A DNA stretch of 64,000 nt from Nitratireductor aquimarinus. Lineage in GTDB: Bacteria; Pseudomonadota; Alphaproteobacteria; Rhizobiales; Rhizobiaceae. Location: the NCBI RefSeq assembly GCF_017255295.1, contig NZ_JAFKDE010000014.1, positions 1-64,000 on the forward strand, given 5' to 3'. The translations under genes and the position numbers were made by a program. This document shows, piece after piece, positions 34,580 to 42,701 of this stretch. Under the pieces are notes generated by a model. The model was not told where the DNA came from. It did not search any database and worked only from the letters and a program-made list of their open reading frames with translations. Each line of letters opens with the position of its first letter. The first letter of the stretch is position 1.

Positions 34580-36509
34580 CGGCGGTCTCCCCGGTAAGTG
34601 GGTAGAGGCAGCGCACGGCCTGCGTATCGCCAAGGCTGGAAAGTGCGATGTGCCCCCTGCGGCAATCGGGCTTCACCCGGGGGCAGCGTGCTGCGAAGGC
34701 ACAGCCCGGCGGCAGATCGTTGACCACCGGCGGGCGCCCCTCGATCGCGTCGAGCCTCCGGCCGGGCTCGCCCAGAACCGGCACGCAGTCGATCAGCTTG
34801 CGGGTGTAGGGATGCGCCGGCGCATTGAGCACCTCTTCCGTCGTGCCCGTTTCGACGATGCGTCCCGCATACATGACGGCAACCCGGTCGCAGACGGCCG
34901 ACACGACCCCGAAATCATGGGTGATGAACAGGATCGCCGCGTTGCTTTCCCGCCTCAGCGTGTCCATCAGCGAGAGGATCTGCGCCTGCACGGTCACGTC
35001 CAGCGCCGTTGTCGGCTCGTCGGCGATGATGATCTTGGCGTCATTGGCGAGCGCCATGGCAATGCAGACGCGCTGCCGCATGCCGCCGGAAAGCTCATGC
35101 GGATAGACCTTCAGTCGCTCCGCCGGATTGGTGATGCGCACCAGACGCAGCAGCTCCTCGGCGCGCGCATCCGCCTCCGACCGCCGGATCGGCCGGTGCG
35201 CCATGATCGCCTCCGTAAGCTGGTCGCCAATGGTGAACAGCGGGTGCAGGGTGGACAGCGGGTCCTGAAACACATGGGAGACATCCGCGCCGCGCAACGC
35301 GCGGATGCGCTCATCGCTGACGGCGAAAAGATCTTCACCGTCGAGCCAGGCGGCCCCGCCCGTGATGCGGCCGGGCGGTGTCGGCACCAGCCCCATGAGC
35401 GACATGGCCGTCACCGATTTGCCCGAACCGGATTCACCGACAATGCCAAGGCATTCGCCCTGCTTCAGGTGCAGATCGATGCCGCCCACCGCGCGATAGA
35501 CGTCGCCGCCGATGTGAAACTCCGTGTTCAGATCCGCCACTTCCAAAACGCTGTCGCCATGGGTCCGGGTTTCGGGCACCGTGCGGCGCTCAACGGCTGT
35601 GCGGGCCACGGGCCGCGTGAGCGCACCCGATTTCAGCCGCGGGTCGAGCACGTCACGCACGCCATCGCCCAGCAGATTGATGCTCATGACCAGCGCAAAA
35701 ATCATCAGGCCGGGAATGATCGACACATGCGGCGCGGTGAAGAGGATCTTGCGGCCCTCGCCCAGCATCGAGCCGAGATCGGCCTGCGGCGGCTGCGCGC
35801 CGAGCCCGAGGAAGGACAGGCCGGCCGTTTCGAGGATCATCCAGCCAATGGTGGTCGACATGGTGATGATGATCACCGGCAGCACGTTGGGCAGGATCTC
35901 GCCAAACAGAATGCCCGCATTCGACTTGCCCGAAAGACGCGCTGCATCGACGAATTCGCGCCGCGACAGGCCGATGGTGATGCCGCGAATGTTGCGCGCG
36001 AAGAAAGGGATGTTCACCACAGCGATGGCGTAGAGCGCATTGAGCAGACCCGGCCCGAGCGCCGCCACGATGGCAAGTGCCAGCAGGATGTAGGGAAACG
36101 CCATCACCATGTCGATGCCGCGCATCAGGAAGGCGTCCACGCGCCCGCCCGCATAGCCTGCAACAAGCCCGATGAGCGAACCGAAGAAGGCGGCGATCAG
36201 TGTGGCCGAGATGCCCACGGCAAGGCTGACGCGCGTGCCCCAGACAAGCCGCGAGAGGATATCGCGCCCGAGCGCATCCGTGCCAAGCAGGTGCCCTTCC
36301 GTGAGCGGGCGCAACAGCCTGTCGGCAGGCGCTGTCGCGTCGGGGTCGGGCAGCGGCAGGAGCGGCGCCAGAAGCGCGGCCGCGATGATCAACACCAGCA
36401 GCACCAGCCCGGAAGCCGCAAGCGTGTTGTTGAGAAGCAGACGGATCGGACCAGGACGGCCTGCCCCGCGCGCCCTGCCCTTCGCTGCGGTGGAAACGGC
36501 TTCACTCAT
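34572..36509 (-). CDS. ABC transporter fusion: DppC-type permease + DppD-type ATPase
   Basis: Single polypeptide of 645 residues. Residues about 1-300 are a DppC permease (N-terminal cytoplasmic tail, six membrane segments, LGTDALGRDILSRLVWG and the EAA loop SRREFVDAARLSGKSN). After a short linker (about 300-325) residues 326-645 are a complete DppD ATPase: Walker A GESGSGKSV, signature LSGGMRQRVCIAMAL, Walker B IIADEPTTALD, and C-terminal CAFAARCPRVKPDC. These are normally two genes. There is no stop or frameshift across the joint, and such fusions occur in related transporters. It is coupled to dppB by a 1-nt overlap. Confidence 0.93.
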   Translation of the reverse strand: MSEAVSTAAKGRARGAGRPGPIRLLLNNTLAASGLVLLVLIIAAALLAPLLPLPDPDATAPADRLLRPLTEGHLLGTDALGRDILSRLVWGTRVSLAVGISATLIAAFFGSLIGLVAGYAGGRVDAFLMRGIDMVMAFPYILLALAIVAALGPGLLNALYAIAVVNIPFFARNIRGITIGLSRREFVDAARLSGKSNAGILFGEILPNVLPVIIITMSTTIGWMILETAGLSFLGLGAQPPQADLGSMLGEGRKILFTAPHVSIIPGLMIFALVMSINLLGDGVRDVLDPRLKSGALTRPVARTAVERRTVPETRTHGDSVLEVADLNTEFHIGGDVYRAVGGIDLHLKQGECLGIVGESGSGKSVTAMSLMGLVPTPPGRITGGAAWLDGEDLFAVSDERIRALRGADVSHVFQDPLSTLHPLFTIGDQLTEAIMAHRPIRRSEADARAEELLRLVRITNPAERLKVYPHELSGGMRQRVCIAMALANDAKIIIADEPTTALDVTVQAQILSLMDTLRRESNAAILFITHDFGVVSAVCDRVAVMYAGRIVETGTTEEVLNAPAHPYTRKLIDCVPVLGEPGRRLDAIEGRPPVVNDLPPGCAFAARCPRVKPDCRRGHIALSSLGDTQAVRCLYPLTGETADD

Positions 36510-37453
36510 CAGCGCAACCTCGGATCAAGAAGCGTCTGCACCACATCGGCAGCCAGATTGAAGAGAACATAGGCGGCGGCCACCACCAGAACCCCGCCCT
36601 GCACCAGAAGCAGATCGCGGGTGGAAATGGCGTTGACCAGCATCGAACCGATGCCCGGCCACTGGAACACGGTTTCGATATAGACCGCACCGCCGAGCAC
36701 GAACCCGGCCTGAATGCCGATTACCGGAATGACACTGACAAGTGCGGCCTTGAAGGCGTGACGGTAAATCACGCGCCTTTCGCTCAGCCCCTTGGCGCGC
36801 GCGGTGCGAATGTAGTCCTGCCGCAGCACTTCAAGCATGGCCGTGCGGGTCAGCCGCGCGATAACGCCGGTGGCGACGACCGCCAGCGTCAGCGCCGGCA
36901 AAAACAGGTGATGAAGCAGGTCCGGTAGATCGCCGCCACCATAAATGGCGTACATGCCACTGGCGGGGAACAGCCGGATCTTGACGGCGAACGCCAGGAT
37001 GAGAAGCAGGCCGAGCCAGAAGGACGGTATCGAAATGCCGATCAGCACCAGAACCGTGATCACCTTGTCTGCCAGACCATACTGGCGCACGGCCGAGACG
37101 ACGCCCGCCAGAAGCCCAAGGATCGAGCACAGCACCAGCGCCGTGCCGGCCAGGATCAGCGTGGCCGAGAAACGCTCAAGCACCTCGTCCAGCACCGGTC
37201 GGTTGAGCGCATAGGAGCGTCCGAGATCGCCCTGAAGAAGGTTCCCGAGCCAGATCAGATATTGCTGGGGCAGTGGCTTGTCGAGGCCGAGATCGGCATT
37301 GATCCTGGCCACGTTCTCCGGCGTCGCATAGGAACCGAGAATGGCCGTTGCCGGGTCGCCGGGGATCATCGCCATGATCAGGAAGACGATGATCGAAAGT
37401 CCGAACAGGACAGGGATGGCGGCAAGGAGGCGCTTGGCTATGTAGGCTGCCAT
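36509..37453 (-). CDS. Oligopeptide-type ABC transporter permease (DppB)
   Basis: Inner-membrane permease of 314 residues with six hydrophobic segments, the standard DppB N-terminus (AAYIAKRLLAAIPVLFGLSIIVFLIM, MIPGDPA) and EAA loop (EVLRQDYIRTARAKGLSERRVIYRHAFKAAL). Its stop overlaps the ATG of the permease-ATPase fusion. Together with the fusion, the DppF-type ATPase and the binding protein upstream it forms a full importer. Substrates in this family range from di/oligopeptides to opines and amides. Confidence 0.93.
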   Translation of the reverse strand: MAAYIAKRLLAAIPVLFGLSIIVFLIMAMIPGDPATAILGSYATPENVARINADLGLDKPLPQQYLIWLGNLLQGDLGRSYALNRPVLDEVLERFSATLILAGTALVLCSILGLLAGVVSAVRQYGLADKVITVLVLIGISIPSFWLGLLLILAFAVKIRLFPASGMYAIYGGGDLPDLLHHLFLPALTLAVVATGVIARLTRTAMLEVLRQDYIRTARAKGLSERRVIYRHAFKAALVSVIPVIGIQAGFVLGGAVYIETVFQWPGIGSMLVNAISTRDLLLVQGGVLVVAAAYVLFNLAADVVQTLLDPRLR

Positions 37454-37517
37454 GGCTGGGGCCTCGTTTCAGATTCGGTTATGGGCGCGGTTCGCCTTTG
37501 GTCCGGTGCCCTGCATG

Positions 37518-37670
37518 CCACCCTCGCCCTTCGCCTTTCGACAAGCTCAAGAGGCTCGGGATGAGGGCTGTGGATGCGCAGTGCGTCGTTTGAACATCTT
37601 GCATGTGCGCCGTCGCCCCACCCTCATCCTGAGCCTCTTGAGCTTGTCGAAAGGCGAAGGACGAGGGCGG
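37518..37670. repeat. Large inverted repeat between dppA-like and dppB-like genes
   Basis: Two 50-bp arms (37518-37567 and 37621-37670) are inverted copies with about four mismatches, separated by 53 bp; the inner 30 bp (CCTTCGCCTTTCGACAAGCT…) are identical. The core TTTCGACAAGCTCA is a dispersed intergenic repeat I recall from many proteobacterial genomes. The transcript would fold into a very stable hairpin between the binding-protein and permease genes, which could lower permease expression relative to the binding protein. Confidence 0.9.
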
Positions 37671-37687
37671 GAACCACGTCCACACCC

Positions 37688-39244
37688 CTAGGGCTTGGCC
37701 ACGTCCTGCAGCATGAGGAAGAAGGACGGCTGGAGCTTGAAGTTCTCGACATTCGCGCCGGTCACCGCATTCTGCTTCCAGTTGGCGACGAAGACCCACG
37801 GTGCGTCGTCCTGAACGATCTCCTGCATCTCCTTGTAGAGCGCAGCGCGTTCGTCCTGATCGGTTGAGGTGCGGGCCTTGTTCAGCAGTTCATCCACCTT
37901 CTCATTGGCGTAGTAGCCGGAGTTGAACCCGCCCTTTTCGGGCCAGGCTTCCGAGCGCAGCGCCAGGAAGGGCAGCGTGTCCGGCGAGTTGGTCATCCAT
38001 GCCATTTCGGCCATGTCCGCCTTGCCTTCGAGGCCCGGATTCACCTTTCCAAGGAACGTGTTCCACTCATAGGTCTCGATGTTGACCTTCATGCCCACGG
38101 CCTGCAGATCGGCCTGAATGGCCGTGCCCATGGCGATGGGGTCGAGCATGCCCGAGCCGCCCTCGGTGACGTAGAAGGTCAGTTCCTCACCACCATAACC
38201 GGCCTCTTCCAGAAGCTGTCGGGCCTTGTCCGGATCATAGGGATAGGGCTGCAGCTCTTCATTGTAGGCCCATGCGAAGGCCGGCGGCGTCGGGCCCGCG
38301 GCCACGTCTGCCGTGCCCTGCAGGATGTTCTCGACCAGCGCCTTCTTGTTGATGGCGTAATTGGCAGCCTGACGCACCGCCTTTTCGGTGAACGGCCCCT
38401 CCTTCATGTTGAGGATGAGGAACCAGACATGCGGGCCCGCCTGCTCGTAAACGCTGAAATTCGCGTCATCGCGGAACTGCTGCAGGCTGTCCGGCGGCAC
38501 CTCCACCATCACGTCCAGACCACCGGAGAGCATTTCGGCAATGCGGGTGTTGGTGTCGGTAATCGGACGGTAGATCACGGCCTCCAGCGGCGGCGCGCCA
38601 TCCCAATAGTCTTCGTTGCGTGTAATGACGACGCGGGAATTGGCCTGCCATTCCTCGAACCTGAAGGCCCCGGTTCCGACCGGGCTGCGGCCGTAGTCCT
38701 TGCCGTGTTCCTTCACCGCCTCGGGCGAAACGATCAGACCTGTCGGATAGGACAGGTTCGACAGGAAGGGCGCGAAAGGCTCTTTCAGCGTGAACTCGAC
38801 AGTCAGGTCGTCCACCGCCTTCACCGCGTCCACAGACGAGAAATAGAAGGCGAGCGGGAACGGTCCCGTGTCGTGATAGGGGTGATCTTCGTTCAGCATG
38901 CGGTCGAAGTTGAACTTCACCGCCTCCGCGTTAAGCGGCGTGCCGTCATGAAACGTCACCCCTTCGCGCAGCTTGAAGGTGTAGGTGATCCCGTCATCGG
39001 AAATCTCCCAGCTCTCCGCCAGCGCCGGTTCCGGCTCCAGCGTGCCGTCCTTGTAACGGGTCAGGCCGTCATAGACGTTCATCAGGATGCGGAAATCGTT
39101 CACGGCTGTCACCGCATGGGGATCAAGCGACTTCGGCTCCGCGATCTGCCCCACAACCAGAACGTTGGGCGGGGTCTGCGCAAAAACCGGCGATGCGAAG
39201 AACATCGTACCGGCAGTCATGGCGGCTGCAATCAGTTTCCTCAT
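37688..39244 (-). CDS. Peptide-type ABC transporter substrate-binding protein (SBP_bac_5)
   Basis: Periplasmic binding protein of 518 residues with a signal peptide at 1-22 (…FASPVFA|QTPP). The DppA-like core is seen in EPKSLDPHAV, DGLTRYKDGTLEPEPALAESWEISDDG, YTFKLREGVTFHDGTPLNAE, and PVGTGAFRFEEW. It is the first gene of the minus-strand operon (binding protein, dppB, fusion, dppF, gntR). Its large pocket type accepts peptides, opines or other amides; the divergent carbamoylase/amidase suggests N-carbamoyl or amide substrates. Confidence 0.92.
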   Translation of the reverse strand: MRKLIAAAMTAGTMFFASPVFAQTPPNVLVVGQIAEPKSLDPHAVTAVNDFRILMNVYDGLTRYKDGTLEPEPALAESWEISDDGITYTFKLREGVTFHDGTPLNAEAVKFNFDRMLNEDHPYHDTGPFPLAFYFSSVDAVKAVDDLTVEFTLKEPFAPFLSNLSYPTGLIVSPEAVKEHGKDYGRSPVGTGAFRFEEWQANSRVVITRNEDYWDGAPPLEAVIYRPITDTNTRIAEMLSGGLDVMVEVPPDSLQQFRDDANFSVYEQAGPHVWFLILNMKEGPFTEKAVRQAANYAINKKALVENILQGTADVAAGPTPPAFAWAYNEELQPYPYDPDKARQLLEEAGYGGEELTFYVTEGGSGMLDPIAMGTAIQADLQAVGMKVNIETYEWNTFLGKVNPGLEGKADMAEMAWMTNSPDTLPFLALRSEAWPEKGGFNSGYYANEKVDELLNKARTSTDQDERAALYKEMQEIVQDDAPWVFVANWKQNAVTGANVENFKLQPSFFLMLQDVAKP

Positions 39245-39301
39245 GGAGGTTCCTCCCTCTGTTGCCCATAATTAATCCTAACAATCTATCCATTGGCAAG
39301 C

Positions 39302-39317
39302 ATTTATTATAATAAAT
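39302..39317. promoter_or_regulatory. Perfect AT palindrome in the divergent promoter region
   Basis: ATTTATTATAATAAAT is a perfect 16-bp palindrome, 58 bp upstream of the binding-protein start and 66 bp upstream of the amidase start. It is a candidate operator for the GntR protein at 32815, controlling both directions; it could also be just an AT-rich promoter element. Confidence 0.45.
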
Positions 39318-39382
39318 AGACGGTGCGTCATTTCTCCGGGCTCATCGACGCCGAATAAACGTTTGAAAAACAGGCACGTCTC

Positions 39383-40636
39383 ATGGCCAACACACCCGTC
39401 ATAAATTCACAGCGCCTGCGCGCCCTGCTCGACGGGGTCAACACCTTCGGTCGCAATCCGCAGACCGGCGGCTTCAACCGCGTCGGCTTCAGCGACGCGG
39501 ACATGGCCGTGCGAAACTGGTTTCTGGAACAGATGCGCGCTGATGGGCTGACCGTGCATCGCGACCCGGTCGCCAACCTGTTCGGAAGATACGGCCCGGC
39601 GGACGGTCCATGCATCATGGCCGGTTCGCATCTCGACACCGTGCCCGAGGGCGGCGCCTTCGACGGAGCGCTCGGCGTCTGTGTGGCGCTCGAATGCGTG
39701 CGCGCCATGAAGGACGCCGGCTTCACGCCGACGACCGCCATAGAAGTGGTCGCCACCGCCGAGGAGGAAGGACGGTTCGGCGGCATGCTGGGCTCGCAGA
39801 CCATTGCCGGCCTGGTGACCGGTAAATGGCTGGATGAAGCCCGCGACGCCGACGGTATCCGACTTGCCGACGCAATGGGCGATCAGGGCCTGAACATCCG
39901 TGAGGCGCTCGACGCCGCCCGCCCGCCCCGCGACGTCAAAGCCTTCCTCGAACTTCACATCGAACAGGGTCCGGTACTGGAACAGGCTGGCATCCCCGTC
40001 GGGATCGCCGACAGTGTCGCCGGCGTCATCAATCTCGCCGTGTCGCTGGTCGGCCGCGCCAACCATTCAGGCACCACGCCGATGGCGCTCCGCGCCGACG
40101 CCTTCGCCGGTCTCTCGGCGGTCGGCCAGGCGGTGCGTGGCGTGATTGCCGAACACGGCGGAGAGCGCAGCCGCATCACCATCGGCAAGGTGGCGCTTCA
40201 GCCCAATTTCATTCACACCGTGCCGGGCTGCGCCGATTTCATCATCAACATCCGTGACACCGATCCCGGCACGATGGCGGCTCTCGCCCAGGCCATGGAA
40301 CAGGCCGTGCGCGATGCAGCGCAGGTAAACGGCCTCAGCTTTTCCATCGAGGAGCAGAGCCAGATGGAACCGGTCCGTCTCGACGGCACACTCGTCTCAC
40401 TGTTGAACGGGGAAGCGGACCGGCTCGGGCTCAAAGCCCTCACCATGCCATCCGGCGCAGGCCACGACGCCCAGACGATGCAGACCCTGTGCCCCTCCGG
40501 CCTCATCTTCGTACCGAGCCACAATGGCGTCAGCCATGCGCCGGAAGAGTGGACCGACTGGGAAGCCATAGAAAAAGGCACACAGCTGATGCTGTCAGCG
40601 CTCATCAGGCTCAGCGGCTCCGTCGCCGCAAAATAG
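39383..40636 (+). CDS. Zn-dependent hydrolase, M20 hydantoinase/carbamoylase family
   Basis: Amidase of 417 residues like N-carbamoyl-L-amino-acid hydrolase and allantoate amidohydrolase. Metal ligands are visible: His and Asp in GSHLDTVPEGGAFDGALGV, Glu in TAEEEGRFGG, His in LELHIEQGPVLE, and the distal His in VPSHNGVSH; the dimerisation insert contains GRANHSGTTPM. It removes a carbamoyl group or cleaves a ureide after import. It is transcribed divergently from the peptide-type ABC operon, sharing the 138-bp promoter region. Confidence 0.92.
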   Translation: MANTPVINSQRLRALLDGVNTFGRNPQTGGFNRVGFSDADMAVRNWFLEQMRADGLTVHRDPVANLFGRYGPADGPCIMAGSHLDTVPEGGAFDGALGVCVALECVRAMKDAGFTPTTAIEVVATAEEEGRFGGMLGSQTIAGLVTGKWLDEARDADGIRLADAMGDQGLNIREALDAARPPRDVKAFLELHIEQGPVLEQAGIPVGIADSVAGVINLAVSLVGRANHSGTTPMALRADAFAGLSAVGQAVRGVIAEHGGERSRITIGKVALQPNFIHTVPGCADFIINIRDTDPGTMAALAQAMEQAVRDAAQVNGLSFSIEEQSQMEPVRLDGTLVSLLNGEADRLGLKALTMPSGAGHDAQTMQTLCPSGLIFVPSHNGVSHAPEEWTDWEAIEKGTQLMLSALIRLSGSVAAK

Positions 40637-40872
40637 CGGCACGTATTCCAGGCATTCACCGCATCAAAGAATGCCCCGCACAATCGCGATAGAGTTTGCA
40701 GATACCAGCCCGGTTGCCGGAGGCAAAATGGTGACCGGGAGGCGCAGTGACTTGCGATTGGCGGCTAACGGGTCCCCAGATTTTCTCCCGGCAGCCCTGT
40801 CTACTGTTCTCCGCCCGGAACTCCGACGGATATTTTCTCACTCGAACGGGAACGTCTGCCCTAAAAAAGCTA

Positions 40873-41022
40873 ATGTTCGTCCGGCACGGGGAAACCCAGT
40901 GGAACGCCAGTCGCAGGCTGCGAGGGCATGTTGATAGTTCGATCACATCCAATCTGAAGTGGGCCTTTGAAACCGCCAAGTTGCTCGGAATGGAGGGCCG
41001 GTTTCGACACCATGCGGCGTAA
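40873..41022 (+). pseudogene. Fragment of a histidine phosphatase (phosphoglycerate mutase family)
   Basis: A frame with LMFVRHGETQWNASRRLRGH, the N-terminal phosphohistidine (RHG) motif of the family, is followed by 25 unrelated-looking residues and a stop. About 150 residues and the second catalytic histidine are missing, so it is a 3'-truncated remnant. Nothing else is recognisable in 40637-40872 or 41023-41250. Confidence 0.7.
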
Positions 41023-41252
41023 GGGCACAGCGGCGCGCCGAGAGTTGTTTTTGTTTTTATTTCAACTATGTAGAAGGCATGGATAAAAAGTCATTCCTTA
41101 TATTCCGTCGCGGTTGCCGGATGATGCATGTCATCGCCCGGGGCGGATCTATATAAGTGATGTAACCTTATTAGTTCGGCTCCGGGTCGTTTTCTTGAAA
41201 GAGAGATCGCCTGTTCTTTTGCGCAGTTTTGACTGTGTATCTGGAGTTCGAC

Positions 41253-41456
41253 ATGTCCATCCGTTCCACGCTGTCCCTATGCCATGGCTGTACTGCCAGT
41301 CTGCCCCGCGCTGCGGTCCGGTGCCCTTGGTGCTCAACCCTGGTAAATACCCTCTCCGGCGGCGTTCCGTTTGCCGATTACAAGGCGCGCCTTCGCGGCT
41401 GCGGGCAAATCCGGCCTGGCAGCAAAGTGCACGGTCTGAGGGCTGGCGGGAGATGA
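41253..41456 (+). CDS. Possible small zinc-ribbon protein
   Basis: A 67-codon frame with two CxxC knuckles spaced 12 residues apart (LCHGC near residues 10-13 and RCPWC near 24-27), the spacing expected of a zinc ribbon. GGAG lies 8 nt before the ATG. The C-terminal half is basic and of low information. I do not recognise the family, and it could be chance in a decayed region. Confidence 0.35.
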   Translation: MSIRSTLSLCHGCTASLPRAAVRCPWCSTLVNTLSGGVPFADYKARLRGCGQIRPGSKVHGLRAGGR

Positions 41457-41676
41457 CAGCCTGCGGCCTGTTGGTCGCAGCCGCCTCTTTGGTCTGACAG
41501 TCAGGACTGTCCAGAATTCACAATGGTTTCGCAGGAGCCAAAACGCCATGGCGTTATCAATCTCATCTCCAATCGAACGTGTGCGCATCCAAATCGGATC
41601 GTGACCCTGGCGCTGGCCTAACGGCGCCAGGGAGATGTTCTGCAAAGACTAAGGTTCAGAATTATGGAGAAGAGAC

Positions 41677-41790
41677 ATGGCCAAGAGAAAAGGCGACCAA
41701 AAGCGGAAGCAGCCAAAGGGCAAGAAGAAGAGCAACCTCAACCAGCCCGATCCAGTGGCCGATCAGCTGATGCCCGCAAAACGCAAGTAG
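41677..41790 (+). CDS. Small highly basic protein (37 residues)
   Basis: A 37-codon gene with a good ribosome site (GGAGAAG, 6-7 nt before the ATG) encodes a lysine-rich peptide: MAKRKGDQKRKQPKGKKKSN at the start, then NLNQPDPVADQLMPAKRK. About 40% of residues are K or R, suggesting nucleic-acid or ribosome binding. A strong hairpin follows 31 bp later, as expected of a small independent gene. The function is unknown. Confidence 0.55.
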   Translation: MAKRKGDQKRKQPKGKKKSNLNQPDPVADQLMPAKRK

Positions 41791-41820
41791 GCGCGCTCAC
41801 TCATTCAGCGCAGAGAAGCT

Positions 41821-41859
41821 CGCAGACCCGCCCTGTGGCTGTGGCAGGGTGGGTCTGCG
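41821..41859 (+). terminator. Strong hairpin after the small basic protein
   Basis: CGCAGACCCGCCCTG / CAGGGTGGGTCTGCG, a 15-bp stem with one G-T mismatch and a 9-nt loop. No T-tract follows, so termination strength is uncertain. Confidence 0.6.
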
Positions 41860-41941
41860 CTCTGCCTACAGGAACAATCCGTCCGGTCCTGCCAAAGGCG
41901 GACCCACAATCCTTCTAAATGGGATGAAAGGAGGGCGTGCG

Positions 41942-42505
41942 ATGATACCCGTTCGTGTTTCCTTCGCTGTCGATTTTTCAACTGATAGAACATCAAACAC
42001 CCGCAAGGCGGCCTTGTGGTCTCTCGCCGCCCGGGTCGCAGATTTGCTGCCAGAGGCCAGCAAACTCGATATTGCAAGTGCCCTCTACGCGCGCGAAAGG
42101 CTGGGAACCACTGCCATGGGCGGCGGTGTCGCCCTGCCGCATACGGTGCTCACTGATGAAGACGCCTCAATGATTGTGGTGCGGCGTCTCGAGAGGCCGG
42201 TGGAGTTTGATGCTCCAGACGGCATGGCCGTCGACACACTCGTCGCCCTGATGGGTGGCAAACATGACATCAAGTGGCTGCGCGCAGCCCTGCTGCGGCT
42301 CGGCAGACTGGCGCAGCAAGGCCCGCTCAGGCATCAATTGCGCATGGCCGCAACGCAGAACGAGGTCGCAGCCATACTCATCGAGCTCGGTCTTGATGTT
42401 CATTTCGATCAGAAACTCTGTGACACAGGGGGCGATTTCCGCTCCGAAGGGAGAGCTGGGTTGGGCCTGATTGGCAGCGCACAACACTTCACCGCCGTTC
42501 GGTAA
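41942..42505 (+). CDS. PTS EIIA (PtsN-type) domain protein
   Basis: Protein of 187 residues. Residues about 1-145 match the EIIA-Ntr/fructose type fold, with the phosphorylatable His67 in MGGGVALPHTVL preceded by RERLGTT. AAGGAGGG lies 7 nt before ATG 41942, which settles the start. The last 40 residues do not look like the family and may be an extension created by sequence change. PtsN proteins tune potassium and nitrogen metabolism and do not transport sugar themselves. It stands alone, 197 bp before the FMN glutamate-synthase-like gene. Confidence 0.75.
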   Translation: MIPVRVSFAVDFSTDRTSNTRKAALWSLAARVADLLPEASKLDIASALYARERLGTTAMGGGVALPHTVLTDEDASMIVVRRLERPVEFDAPDGMAVDTLVALMGGKHDIKWLRAALLRLGRLAQQGPLRHQLRMAATQNEVAAILIELGLDVHFDQKLCDTGGDFRSEGRAGLGLIGSAQHFTAVR

Positions 42506-42530
42506 GAATTCAGGGCAAGCTCCAGCCGGG

Positions 42531-42551
42531 GCCGCCGGGTTTTCCGGCGGC
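42531..42551 (+). terminator. Hairpin downstream of the EIIA gene
   Basis: GCCGCCGG / CCGGCGGC, a perfect 8-bp stem with loop GTTTT, 25 bp after the EIIA stop. There is no clear T-tract downstream. Confidence 0.5.
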
Positions 42552-42701
42552 AATCCGGTCGGCCATGCACCAGTGCATACAAATGATCACCGCAGGCCAT
42601 CAATCCTGTGCTATCAGCTGGTGCTACGGAAAAACTCAAACAGCGGCTTCTGTCACGTCCCCCGCTCTTGTTACCTTGCGCACTTCCTGGACCTGTTCGA
42701 A

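Noticed and set aside
34356-36572. 738-codon open frame antisense to the dpp-type fusion gene
   Set aside because: The sense strand encodes clear permease and ATPase motifs; the antisense product is low-complexity, rich in H, R and Q, as usual for GC-rich shadows.
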